A DNA stretch of 30,160 nucleotides, from the IMG/VR virus record IMGVR_UViG_3300032323_000678, positions 1-30,160 of that record, one strand, 5' to 3'. Made by a program: the position numbers and the translations under genes. Positions within the stretch are counted from its first letter, which is position 1. Every line of letters begins with the position of its first letter. This document shows, in pieces, positions 8,178-14,967 of the stretch. The notes below the pieces were generated by a model. It made no database searches, was not told where the DNA came from, and saw only the letters and a list, made by a program, of their open reading frames with translations. The DNA comes from a virus.

Positions 8178-8191
8178 ACCTTTCGAAAGGT
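8178..8191. other. 14-bp perfect palindrome in divergent intergenic region
   Basis: ACCTTTCGAAAGGT is a perfect two-fold palindrome between the divergent sheath and HNH-like promoters. It has no loop, so it suits a dimeric DNA-binding protein better than an RNA hairpin. Its right half also contains GAAAGG, which could serve as a ribosome site for the alternative ATG at 8196. Confidence 0.4.
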
Positions 8192-8197
8192 TTGCAT

Positions 8198-8205
8198 GAT
8201 AAATA
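8198..8205 (+). promoter_or_regulatory. T4-type late promoter box abutting the HNH-like start
   Basis: The plus strand reads GATAAATA, followed by TCTAC and the ATG at 8211. This is the same 5-nt spacing seen at three other genes. The box overlaps the alternative ATG at 8196, which would not be on the transcript if this promoter is used. Confidence 0.5.
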
Positions 8206-8210
8206 TCTAC

Positions 8211-8564
8211 ATGGATAGACCCTTATGTGCCTCTTGTCACGGTAACCCTGTTGCTATAAACTACAAATCTGGTGACAAAGTAAGATATCGTAAGATTTGC
8301 AATGCTTGCATAAACAAAGGCAAGAAGGGAAAACCTGCTGCTGCGGCTTGGCAAAGGGCTGGCTATACGAAAAAGCCAGCGTGTGAAAAGTGCAACTTCA
8401 AATCCAAACACACCGAGCAGTTATTTGTTTTTTATTTAGACGGAAACTTAAAAAACAACAATTGGTCTAACTTGAAAACTGTGTGTGCCAACTGCAGGAT
8501 AGAAATCAATAAAGCCAAAATAAAAACTACTTGGCGTGAAAGTCCGCTGTCAGCAGATTACTAA
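8211..8564 (+). CDS. Small zinc-finger HNH-endonuclease-like protein, probably lacking catalytic His
   Basis: This protein has 117 residues from the ATG at 8211, or 122 from the ATG at 8196. Four Cys pairs are visible: CASC, CNAC, CEKC and CANC, giving two zinc-binding sites. The second half follows the HNH layout: CEKC, then a strand and YLDGNLKNNNWSNLKTVCANC. In active HNH proteins the residue before -DGN is preceded by a catalytic His (H-x-D-G-N). Here the sequence is FYLDGN, with Tyr at that place, and the final CxxC is followed by Arg rather than His. I recall close relatives in T4-like cyanophages with an intact His. It is the only plus-strand gene in the first 12 kb and overlaps the end of the kinase gene by 38 nt. 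It may act as a structural or DNA-binding zinc protein. Confidence 0.8.
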   Translation: MDRPLCASCHGNPVAINYKSGDKVRYRKICNACINKGKKGKPAAAAWQRAGYTKKPACEKCNFKSKHTEQLFVFYLDGNLKNNNWSNLKTVCANCRIEINKAKIKTTWRESPLSADY

Positions 8565-9186
8565 GTTGTCCGTAAAGCTGTTCCAGTGTGTCGTTATTGT
8601 TTACTTCGTAGTTGAATACTGATCCTACCCAAGCCCATTCTGATTGGTGCACTCGCGGATACCTTTGGGGCATCAATTGTCCTGCATCTTCGAGTAACCA
8701 TTGGCGATCCCAAGGTGTTGTGTTTTCTGTTAACGCACAGTCGTACCATTCGGGCAACGAGCCACGCTTTACCCAAACAATAATACCACCTGCGTTTCTG
8801 ATAGCTTGAATTTCATTGGGAAAACGCACATCGCTTATCACAGTATGACCATTCCGATGTCTTAGTCTATTTTCTAGAGCTGCGATCCAAATATCGTCGT
8901 GGAAGCCGCGGCGACACACATCTGTGCCCCAATACTGTAGTACCCACCTAGGAGTAAGGTCCGGCATGTTCAGTCGTTTTGCCCACCATGGATCTACTTG
9001 TTCTCGCCAGGTCCTGGCTTCAGGAGTTAGGCCTTCCAGTAGCTCTCTATCCCACCCGAACACAGCGGCCACAGCATCTTTAAGAGCGCCGGCAAAACTG
9101 TCACGTTTAAAGCCGTGTTGTGCTACAAAATAATTGGCTGCGGTGTCTTTACCTGATCCAATAAATCCGCAAATTCCTATGATCAT
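8527..9186 (-). CDS. gp1: Deoxynucleoside monophosphate kinase (gp1-like)
   Basis: This 219-residue protein (T4 gp1 is 241) phosphorylates dNMPs to dNDPs with ATP, feeding phage DNA synthesis in the cytoplasm. The P-loop is at residues 7-15 (GFIGSGKDT, with Asp in place of the usual Ser/Thr after Lys, as in this family). It is followed by FKRDSFAGALKDAVAAVFGW, the substrate-side RWVLQYWGTDVCR, and the Walker-B-like VISDVRFPNEIQAI at about 115-128. These are all family hallmarks. The C-terminus overlaps the convergent HNH-like gene. A terminator hairpin sits immediately before its ATG and contains its likely GGGG ribosome site (9195-9198), so expression may depend on hairpin opening or on transcription through it. 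Confidence 0.9.
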   Translation of the reverse strand: MIIGICGFIGSGKDTAANYFVAQHGFKRDSFAGALKDAVAAVFGWDRELLEGLTPEARTWREQVDPWWAKRLNMPDLTPRWVLQYWGTDVCRRGFHDDIWIAALENRLRHRNGHTVISDVRFPNEIQAIRNAGGIIVWVKRGSLPEWYDCALTENTTPWDRQWLLEDAGQLMPQRYPRVHQSEWAWVGSVFNYEVNNNDTLEQLYGQLSNLLTADFHAK

Positions 9187-9210
9187 AAAAAATGCCCCTT
9201 TTGGAGCATT
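9187..9210 (-). terminator. Intrinsic terminator between 9607 gene and dNMP kinase
   Basis: On the minus strand AATGCTCC and GGGGCATT form an 8-bp stem (one G-U pair) with an AAAA loop, followed by T residues up to the ATG at 9186. The 3' arm contains the only good ribosome site for the kinase, 8 nt before its ATG. The element could both end upstream transcripts and mask translation of the next gene. Confidence 0.75.
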
Positions 9211-9232
9211 ATATTTTATTTGTTGCTAAAAG

Positions 9233-9607
9233 TCAAACACCATATTTGTTTTTTTTCTTAGCAGCAACAGGGCTTGATTTATTAGTTGATTTTAATTCTT
9301 GGCTACGCATATCCCCGTGGTTAATGTCTTCAACGTTGGCACCTACTGCTTTATACGCAAGATTAAGCATGTCTTGGTCTACTTTTGAATAAGGGGCTGC
9401 AACTTTCCATTTGCCTACCCAGGATTCTTCGTCCACGTCTGGCATGGTTTTACCGTCAGTGCTGGCAACTGCTAGTCCCAGGCGATACAGAGTGTAATCT
9501 CCGTTCCATTTTTTACCATCGGAGAATTTGTTCAATCCTCTAGTGGGCAGGCGCTGTCTATCTTTGAGATCGCCCATTGTTTCATTAATAATATCTCTAA
9601 TTTTCAT
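9233..9607 (-). CDS. Small hypothetical phage protein (MKIRDII-type)
   Basis: This 124-residue protein starts at the ATG at 9607, which shares one base with the gp13 stop (TAATG). It begins MKIRDIINETMG, a start that I recall from many small proteins of environmental T4-like phages. The centre, YTLYRLGLAVAS, followed by APYSKVDQDMLNLAYKAVG, looks helical, and the tail is Lys-rich (AAKKKNKYGV). It is coupled to gp13 and followed by a terminator at 9187-9210. No function can be given. A head-tail joining accessory is suggested only by its operon position. Confidence 0.78.
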   Translation of the reverse strand: MKIRDIINETMGDLKDRQRLPTRGLNKFSDGKKWNGDYTLYRLGLAVASTDGKTMPDVDEESWVGKWKVAAPYSKVDQDMLNLAYKAVGANVEDINHGDMRSQELKSTNKSSPVAAKKKNKYGV

Positions 9608-10794
9608 TACCCAATTACCCATGTAAGCGGCATACTGCCATCAACATAATCTTTCAACTGTTGCTCAAGTGCATCCATTTCTGCTTGAGCTTCGGACTTC
9701 AATGCTGCACCGTTTAGAGTAGTTCCACCCTGTGGGCCAGAAATTGTACTGAACTTCTCTCTGGCTTCGCCAATAATACGTTTGGCAAAACTATAGGCAT
9801 ACTCCTGCAACCACGGGAAAGCATATGTATCATTGAACAACATCACGTCAGGTTTCACGTTATACGTCCACATCAGTATTGTTTCACTTACTGTATCTAG
9901 ATCAGGACTGTAAACTTGTGATACTCGTAAGTCATTTGTGTTTCCGCCTGTGTTGCTAACTGAAGTGCTGGTTAGAACATTTTGTGCTGTAACAGTTATT
10001 GTGAGCTTGTCAGCACTGACTGTTGCTGCGGTATAAATTCCGTTGTACCCACCAACCGGGCAATTTCTTATAATAATGTTGCCACCAACAGTCATGTCTG
10101 TCCACGGATCCTCTACCACTATGGTAATTGTGGATCCCACTGCTGTCCCGTTGGCAGATAACGATGTTAGGCGTCTATAATTAAATCCAACTTCAGGAAA
10201 CTTACGTACAACTGTGAATTTTTTTGTTACAGGGTTGAATGTAAAGTTGAGATGCCCGCCAAACATACGCATGGCAAGTTCTTGATACTGTGTAAACAGT
10301 TCGTAGTTGACCAAGCCGCCCACGCGGCCTGCCACCAACATATAAGTGTTAAGATAGCCGCTTGCAAACGGTTCAAATTGACTGGCTGTTGTGCCTGTAA
10401 CGCTACCAATACCTCTTCGGTAAACTGCACGAATTTGTTGAATTTCTGCAGGCAGTATGTACTCTTGCGTCTGCGGCAACAACTCCATGAATGCATAGGA
10501 TTCTTCGGTGCTGTTTTGAGCACGTTGACGATACTTGACCAACGCCGACTTGATTGCCAGTTCGTAGTGCTCTTTGTCTAGCTCTACATCTACTATACCA
10601 TCGCCTAATCTTAAGCGAATGTAGTCAATTATTTCTGCCCGTTTTCTTTCTACTGAAGTAAGCGATTCGTCGTTGAACGCAATCTTACCAGTGCCGGTCC
10701 CGCCGTTGGCGTCAAAAAGACTGCGTGTAATTAACGCATTGTTTTGTTTAAGGTTTTCTTCGGCACTAATATTACCAGTAAAGGGTGTAGACAT
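9607..10794 (-). CDS. gp13: Neck protein (gp13-like)
   Basis: This 395-residue protein (T4 gp13 is 309) forms the head-to-tail neck with gp14 and seals the DNA-filled head. Supporting segments are IIDYIRLRLGDGIVDVELDKEHYELAIKSALVKYRQR (about residues 55-92), the EESYAFMELLPQTQEYILPAEIQQIRAVYRRG strand region, then MLFNDTYAFPWLQEYAYSFAKRIIGEAREKF near the C-terminus. Residues about 205-290 are a Thr/Val-rich beta insertion (TITIVVEDPWTDM, ITVTAQNVLTSTS) that looks extra relative to T4. It has its own late box overlapping the stop of the upstream gene. Its ending is coupled to the next small gene. Confidence 0.83.
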   Translation of the reverse strand: MSTPFTGNISAEENLKQNNALITRSLFDANGGTGTGKIAFNDESLTSVERKRAEIIDYIRLRLGDGIVDVELDKEHYELAIKSALVKYRQRAQNSTEESYAFMELLPQTQEYILPAEIQQIRAVYRRGIGSVTGTTASQFEPFASGYLNTYMLVAGRVGGLVNYELFTQYQELAMRMFGGHLNFTFNPVTKKFTVVRKFPEVGFNYRRLTSLSANGTAVGSTITIVVEDPWTDMTVGGNIIIRNCPVGGYNGIYTAATVSADKLTITVTAQNVLTSTSVSNTGGNTNDLRVSQVYSPDLDTVSETILMWTYNVKPDVMLFNDTYAFPWLQEYAYSFAKRIIGEAREKFSTISGPQGGTTLNGAALKSEAQAEMDALEQQLKDYVDGSMPLTWVIG

Positions 10795-10815
10795 TCATAT
10801 TCTCTCGGTTCAATG

Positions 10816-10823
10816 TATTTATT
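10816..10823 (-). promoter_or_regulatory. T4-type late promoter box for gp13
   Basis: The minus strand reads AATAAATA, including the TAA stop of the upstream gene, 21 nt before the ATG at 10794. A GAGAG ribosome site is in the leader. It lets gp13 be transcribed late while the upstream gene uses a sigma70 promoter. Confidence 0.6.
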
Positions 10824-12015
10824 GAACTTTTAAGAGAACAGTATCCGAATTCATGCGTCCGTTGCCCAGGGTCTCTGTGGCTTTGATATCTTCAAGAAAC
10901 TTGCGTAGCTGCACCTTGCTAGCCTTGGCAAATTCTTTGAGCTTTTCTTCGGGTTTACGCAGGGTCTTGCCTACACTCTTTGTTTCATCAAACCCAGTTA
11001 AACTGGTACCTTTGACGCCTAACGGACCGTGCAAGCTGTCGGCTATGTACTTGTACAGTTTACGAGTTTTGGTATTATAGGCCCACAGCTCTTGTGCGCC
11101 AACAATATCCACAGGGTTGATACTGACCAGTTTCAGCGTCTTTTCTTCTTTCATGTATTTGAGCTTGCTAACCAGTTTTTCTTTATTAGGCGCACGTTTT
11201 ACACGAGCTTTTTTGGTAGCTTTCTTGACGCTGCGATACTGATCCAATGCATCCAGAATGCTTTGTATAAAAGCATGGTGTCGCTTGAAGTCAGCTGCTT
11301 TGTAGTGTCGATAAGCTTCTACCACTTGCTCGTCAGCTTTGGCCAATGCTTCGCCTAGCTCAGTTTTACGTGCCATAAACAAATCTTCAAACTTTTTGAT
11401 TTGACTTTGAGGCACTGCATTAGACACTAGATAATCGTAAGCTTTCGGGTCAACTGTGTCCCCTGCTACTACTTCGTCGTACAAGCCCTCAAAATGTGCC
11501 AGGTGCTCGCTTGTTTTTTCGTTGAGCCTGTCCTGAATAGTTGGCGCACGAACTGCTACGGTTGGTTGTGCGGGCTGTGCAGGCTTGCCTCCTGTGGTTG
11601 TTTCTTCAGGTTCTGCATCTGCAATATTAATTGCATGATCAATACGCTCTTTGAGATACGTCAACTCTTTTTCTCGCAAAGGCATACCCTGTCGACTGGA
11701 CATGAGAATACTGTAAGCAGTCATTGGAACTGCTCTGTCTGCACTGCGTATAAAGGCACTCACTTGAGTTTTGGTGTACTTGTTTTCTTGCATCCATTTG
11801 ACCATGTGCTTTTTAAGGTCTTTTTGAGCATAGAAGTAATTGTAATAGAAAAAACCTTTACGCAAAAAGTGATCAAATTCTTCTTGCGACATTTTAAGGG
11901 CACGTTCAGTATCCCATACGGGTTCGCCGCCTGTGTACTTTTCGTCAGTGAACAACGGGTCTCTAGTTTTTTTGGGTGCTCGCTTGGGTGCTTTGACGCT
12001 TTGTGCTGTAGCCAT
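10819..12015 (-). CDS. Unknown basic protein under a consensus sigma70 promoter
   Basis: This protein has 398 residues from the ATG at 12015, chosen because AAGGAG lies 6-9 nt upstream and a perfect promoter sits just before it. The N-terminus is Lys/Arg/Pro-rich (SVKAPKRAPKKTRDP). Helical regions follow (KMSQEEFDHFLRKGFFYYNYFY, KTQVSAFIRSADRAVPMT), then a long charged helix with KATKKARVKRAPNKEK at about 285-300. The C-terminal domain looks well folded (LKLVSINPVDIVGAQELWAYN, TRKLYKYIADSLHGPLGVKG, STLTGFDET-like turn, KVQLRKFLEDIKAT). I recall this C-terminal pattern from uncharacterised proteins of environmental T4-like phages. The basic segments suggest nucleic-acid binding and the promoter suggests early expression. 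No function is known to me. Confidence 0.85.
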   Translation of the reverse strand: MATAQSVKAPKRAPKKTRDPLFTDEKYTGGEPVWDTERALKMSQEEFDHFLRKGFFYYNYFYAQKDLKKHMVKWMQENKYTKTQVSAFIRSADRAVPMTAYSILMSSRQGMPLREKELTYLKERIDHAINIADAEPEETTTGGKPAQPAQPTVAVRAPTIQDRLNEKTSEHLAHFEGLYDEVVAGDTVDPKAYDYLVSNAVPQSQIKKFEDLFMARKTELGEALAKADEQVVEAYRHYKAADFKRHHAFIQSILDALDQYRSVKKATKKARVKRAPNKEKLVSKLKYMKEEKTLKLVSINPVDIVGAQELWAYNTKTRKLYKYIADSLHGPLGVKGTSLTGFDETKSVGKTLRKPEEKLKEFAKASKVQLRKFLEDIKATETLGNGRMNSDTVLLKVQ

Positions 12016-12046
12016 ATGGGTAGCTCCTTGTACTGTGCAAAATGCT

Positions 12047-12075
12047 ATTATACTATTCTTTGGGATTTTTGTCAA
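12047..12075 (-). promoter_or_regulatory. Perfect-consensus sigma70 promoter for the 12015 gene
   Basis: The minus strand has TTGACA (12070-12075), a 17-bp spacer and TATAAT (12047-12052). The spacer is the last codons (KNPKE) and the stop of the upstream small gene. The predicted start is near 12040, leaving a leader of about 25 nt with AAGGAG. Confidence 0.88.
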
Positions 12076-12334
12076 GCAGTGTTGCAAAAACGAGCCACCC
12101 TTGCAATTCTTGCAACTGTTGTTGCACTTTTGCTAACTGCTCATCGTAGTGGGCGGAATGCCCAAACTTGCGTTTGTCAATCTGTAGCTTACTTAACTCT
12201 GTAACACTATTGTTTAAATTACGATACATTCGTTCCATCTGACGCTTGTTGGGCAGGTTATTCATTGCCCAAAGTGTTCGTCTGATTTCTTGGTCAATTT
12301 TGGGCCAATCATCTAAGGATACGAAATCGCTCAT
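12053..12334 (-). CDS. Small hypothetical protein, probably early and leaderless
   Basis: This 93-residue, charged, helical protein begins MSDFVSLDDWPKIDQEIRRT. Its long C-terminal part has heptad-like Leu/Gln spacing (ELSKLQIDKRKFG, YDEQLAKVQQQLQELQG), suggesting a short coiled coil. There is no signal peptide or membrane segment. The promoter at 12342-12370 would start the RNA one base before the ATG, and no ribosome site is present. Its stop codon touches the -10 box of the next gene's promoter. The function is unknown. Small early proteins of this kind in phages often target host factors, but nothing in the sequence shows that here. Confidence 0.75.
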   Translation of the reverse strand: MSDFVSLDDWPKIDQEIRRTLWAMNNLPNKRQMERMYRNLNNSVTELSKLQIDKRKFGHSAHYDEQLAKVQQQLQELQGWLVFATLLDKNPKE

Positions 12335-12341
12335 TGTTTAA

Positions 12342-12370
12342 ATTATACACATTATCCTAATTTATGTCAA
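12342..12370 (-). promoter_or_regulatory. Perfect-consensus sigma70 promoter for the 12334 gene
   Basis: The minus strand has TTGACA (12365-12370), a 17-bp spacer and TATAAT (12342-12347). Only seven bases (TTAAACA) separate the -10 box from the ATG, placing the start site at about 12335 and giving a leaderless or one-base leader. Confidence 0.88.
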
Positions 12371-12381
12371 TTTTGGTAACC

Positions 12382-12389
12382 GCTAAATA
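12382..12389 (+). promoter_or_regulatory. T4-type late promoter box for gp14-gp15 block
   Basis: The plus strand reads GCTAAATA, with the TAAATA core, 20 nt before the GTG at 12410. AGGAAA (12399-12404) is the ribosome site. It is back to back with the sigma70 promoter of the 12334 gene, so early and late transcription diverge here. Confidence 0.5.
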
Positions 12390-12409
12390 TAAAATAACAG
12401 GAAAAAATT

Positions 12410-13594
12410 GTGCCTAGATTATCACTTTGGAAAGACGGAAAACATTCAAACGATTACAAGTTCTTGGATCGTAGAATCAGCGAAATGTTTACCGTTGGCG
12501 GTACCGGAATTTATGTACACAAATATCTAGGAACATTCTCTGCAAATGTAGCAGATCCTAGCCCCACGCAACCGTATTATGCCAATCAAAGCGAATTAAA
12601 CATCCAGGACTTGCTGTTTTTGGAAAATCGCGATCGCAAGTACGATCCAGATGTTTACAACATGCGTGGCATTTATACCGTACAGGACAACAGTTTTGAT
12701 CTTAGCCAATTTGGTTTGTTTATACAGACTGGCACACTGTTTATGGTATTTCATATCAACGACATGATGGCCACCCTGGGGCGTAAACTGATCAACGGCG
12801 ATGTACTTGAACTACAACATTTACTTGATTACAATTCACTAGATAATTCAGTACCAGTTGCATTAAAAAGATTCTTTGTGGTTAGCGATGCACAATTTTC
12901 ATCAGAAGGTTTTACTCCCACATGGTGGCCGCATTTATGGCGTGTCAAGTTAAATCCGTTAACTGACAGTCAGGAATACAAAGACATTCTTGACAATATC
13001 AAGAGCGATCCTTTAAATGCCAACAGTGCCCCAATTGGTGAATATCTATCCACATTAGAAAAATATCAGGCAATCAATGACGCAATTATACAACAGGCCG
13101 CACAGGATGTACCAAGCAGTGGATACAACACATCCATGATCTACACCAAGGCTGTGCTGCCCGACGGTAGACCTGCTGATCCACCAGGAACATCAGCCGG
13201 TGATAGTTCTAACATATCTGTTGATACCGGTACTCTTACCGCAGACATTATAGCATTGACATCAACTGCCAAAGTTGGTGGATATATGAGTGGTGACGGT
13301 ACTGCCCCGAACGGACTTGCTGTAGGCAACGGAATCAGCTTTCCTACTAGTCCAAGTTTGGGTCAGTACTTCTTGAGGTTAGATTATTTGCCTAATAGGC
13401 TGTTTAGATATGATGGCAATCGTTGGCTCAAGGTAGAAGATAAAGTAAGAACGTCGCTTACTCCAGGCAGTGATAATCAATCGCAAACTTCAAGTTATAT
13501 CAATAACACCAAGACCTGGACCGATGCTAGTGGAGTTGAACGCAACGAAAGAACTAGTTTGAGCAAGGCATTAAAACCACTGGCGGATAATTAA
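12410..13594 (+). CDS. gp14: Neck protein, gp14-like
   Basis: This 394-residue protein starts at a GTG with AGGAAA 7 nt upstream. Resemblance to gp14 rests on the order of segments: FDLSQFGLFIQTGTLFMVFHIND, then GRKLINGDVLELQHL (as in the gp14 'GDLIYFP' turn), KRFFVVSDAQF and WWPHLWRVKLNPL. Its place directly before gp15 on the same strand also fits. T4 gp14 is 256 residues. The C-terminal extension (about 290-394) includes ISFPTSPSLGQYFLRLDYLP and LFRYDGNRWLKVED. This is the same FPTSP-x-x-GQ ... W-K module found at the N-termini of fibre proteins farther right. Two bases separate it from gp15. A different neck or tail-connector role remains possible. Confidence 0.6.
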   Translation: MPRLSLWKDGKHSNDYKFLDRRISEMFTVGGTGIYVHKYLGTFSANVADPSPTQPYYANQSELNIQDLLFLENRDRKYDPDVYNMRGIYTVQDNSFDLSQFGLFIQTGTLFMVFHINDMMATLGRKLINGDVLELQHLLDYNSLDNSVPVALKRFFVVSDAQFSSEGFTPTWWPHLWRVKLNPLTDSQEYKDILDNIKSDPLNANSAPIGEYLSTLEKYQAINDAIIQQAAQDVPSSGYNTSMIYTKAVLPDGRPADPPGTSAGDSSNISVDTGTLTADIIALTSTAKVGGYMSGDGTAPNGLAVGNGISFPTSPSLGQYFLRLDYLPNRLFRYDGNRWLKVEDKVRTSLTPGSDNQSQTSSYINNTKTWTDASGVERNERTSLSKALKPLADN

Positions 13595-13596
13595 AC

Positions 13597-14967
13597 ATGT
13601 ATAGAGATTTCTTTTATGACGGTCAAGTAAGACGATTCATTACGCAATTTATGCGTATGATATCAAACATTCAAGTTGAGTTTGGGGTCAACCGTGACAA
13701 CGTGCGTGCCTTGCAACGTGTACCTGTGTACTACGGGGATAGTAGCAGACAGGTCGCTAGTATACTCAAAAACAATTCTGAAAGTATGTTGAGTGCGGTT
13801 CCGGCCATGGCAGTGTACGTTGGTTCGCTACAGTATGATCGTGAACGTGTACAAGATCCTTTTTTGGTCAGCAAGGTAAGAATCAGAGAAAGACTGTATG
13901 ATCCCATAACAGGAGAGTATACCAATCAGCAAGGAGATCTAGTAACTGTAGATCGTCCCATGCCGGTGCCATACAAACTCACTCTCAAAGTAGATATTTG
14001 GACTAGCAGCACTGAACAAAAATTGCAGCTATTGGAACAGCTGATGGTGTTATTCAACCCAGGCTTGGAAATTCAAAGTTCAGACAACTATGTAGATTGG
14101 GCAAGTCTGAGCGTGGTATTCTTAACTGATGTGACATGGAGTTCAAGATCGGTTCCTGTTGGTACAGAAGAACCAATTGATGTTGCAACAATGACTTTTG
14201 AAATTCCAATTTGGATCAGTGTACCAGTCGCAGTAAAACAATTTGGAGTTATTAAGAAAATTATTGCCAGCGTGTTTGACGCCGACGGTAATTTGAGTCC
14301 TGCAATTTTTGACACAGATGAAAAACTAATTGCCAGAAAAACTGTTACACCATTGGATTACCGAGTTCTTTATGTGGGCAGCGAACTGCTGCTGTTGAAG
14401 CCCGAGGATGTGGACAATCGTAGAGGTGGCAAATTTGGATCTGACGATTCGTGGCCTGCCTTGATCGATGTATATGGTCATATGACCAATGGTGTTAGTC
14501 AAATAAAATTAGTCACGCCAGCTGGCAATGAAATAGTAGGAACTGTTGCATTTAACCCAACTGACAATACTCGACTGTTGTATTCACCGTTTATTGACAC
14601 ACTACCGGCCAACACCTTGGATCCGGTTGATGCAATCATTGATCCGTTAAACGTAGAAGTTGACAGTGAATTATTGACTCCCACAAACGGTACACGATAT
14701 TTGATTCTCAATGATATTGGATCCTTCAGTAATTTACAACCAAGCGAAGTTTGGGTAGGGTCAAACAATCAAAACTTTGTGGCCAGAGCCAACGACATAA
14801 TAGAATATAATAATGGGTGGACTGTGAGTTTTGACAGCTTCTCTAACCCTGCAATCGAATACGTGACCAATCTTACTACACAAATTCAATACCGATGGTT
14901 TGGCGGCGAGTGGGCCAAGAGTGTCGAAGGTGTGTACGGCGAGGGCGAATGGACACTGATTCTATAA
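13597..14967 (+). CDS. gp15: Tail completion and sheath stabiliser protein (gp15-like)
   Basis: This 456-residue protein (T4 gp15 is 272) caps the finished tail and connects it to the neck. The family pattern is clear in the N-terminal 230 residues: FFYDGQVRRFITQFMRMISN, RVPVYYGDSSRQVA, SMLSAVPAMAVYVGSLQYDR, PYKLTLKVDIWTSSTEQKLQ, VLFNPGLEIQSSDNYVDW and WSSRSVPVGTEEPIDVATMT. The last 220 residues are an added beta-rich region (TPTNGTRYLILNDIGS, NDIIEYNNGWTVSFD, IQYRWFGGEWAKS). This probably contributes extra contacts at the neck. The 3' end overlaps the Nudix start by 19 nt. Confidence 0.88.
   Translation: MYRDFFYDGQVRRFITQFMRMISNIQVEFGVNRDNVRALQRVPVYYGDSSRQVASILKNNSESMLSAVPAMAVYVGSLQYDRERVQDPFLVSKVRIRERLYDPITGEYTNQQGDLVTVDRPMPVPYKLTLKVDIWTSSTEQKLQLLEQLMVLFNPGLEIQSSDNYVDWASLSVVFLTDVTWSSRSVPVGTEEPIDVATMTFEIPIWISVPVAVKQFGVIKKIIASVFDADGNLSPAIFDTDEKLIARKTVTPLDYRVLYVGSELLLLKPEDVDNRRGGKFGSDDSWPALIDVYGHMTNGVSQIKLVTPAGNEIVGTVAFNPTDNTRLLYSPFIDTLPANTLDPVDAIIDPLNVEVDSELLTPTNGTRYLILNDIGSFSNLQPSEVWVGSNNQNFVARANDIIEYNNGWTVSFDSFSNPAIEYVTNLTTQIQYRWFGGEWAKSVEGVYGEGEWTLIL

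Noticed and set aside
8196-8210. ATG at 8196 as start of the HNH-like gene, with GAAAGG upstream
   Set aside because: It remains possible, but it overlaps the late box and would not be on the transcript from that box. The first zinc pair directly follows the ATG at 8211. It is kept only as an alternative.
8211-8564. Homing endonuclease inserted in an intron
   Set aside because: Flanking genes are intact and no intron core or interrupted gene is visible. The catalytic residues also look lost.
11494-12204. 236-codon plus-strand open frame opposite the 12015 gene
   Set aside because: It is Cys- and Phe-rich, has no recognisable domain, and runs across two sigma70 promoters and two minus-strand genes with convincing signals. 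It is a shadow frame.
14895-14948. Longer Nudix protein starting at 14895
   Set aside because: The added 18 residues are Arg/Cys-rich, are the out-of-frame reading of the gp15 end, and lie before the GAGG site that suits the ATG at 14949.
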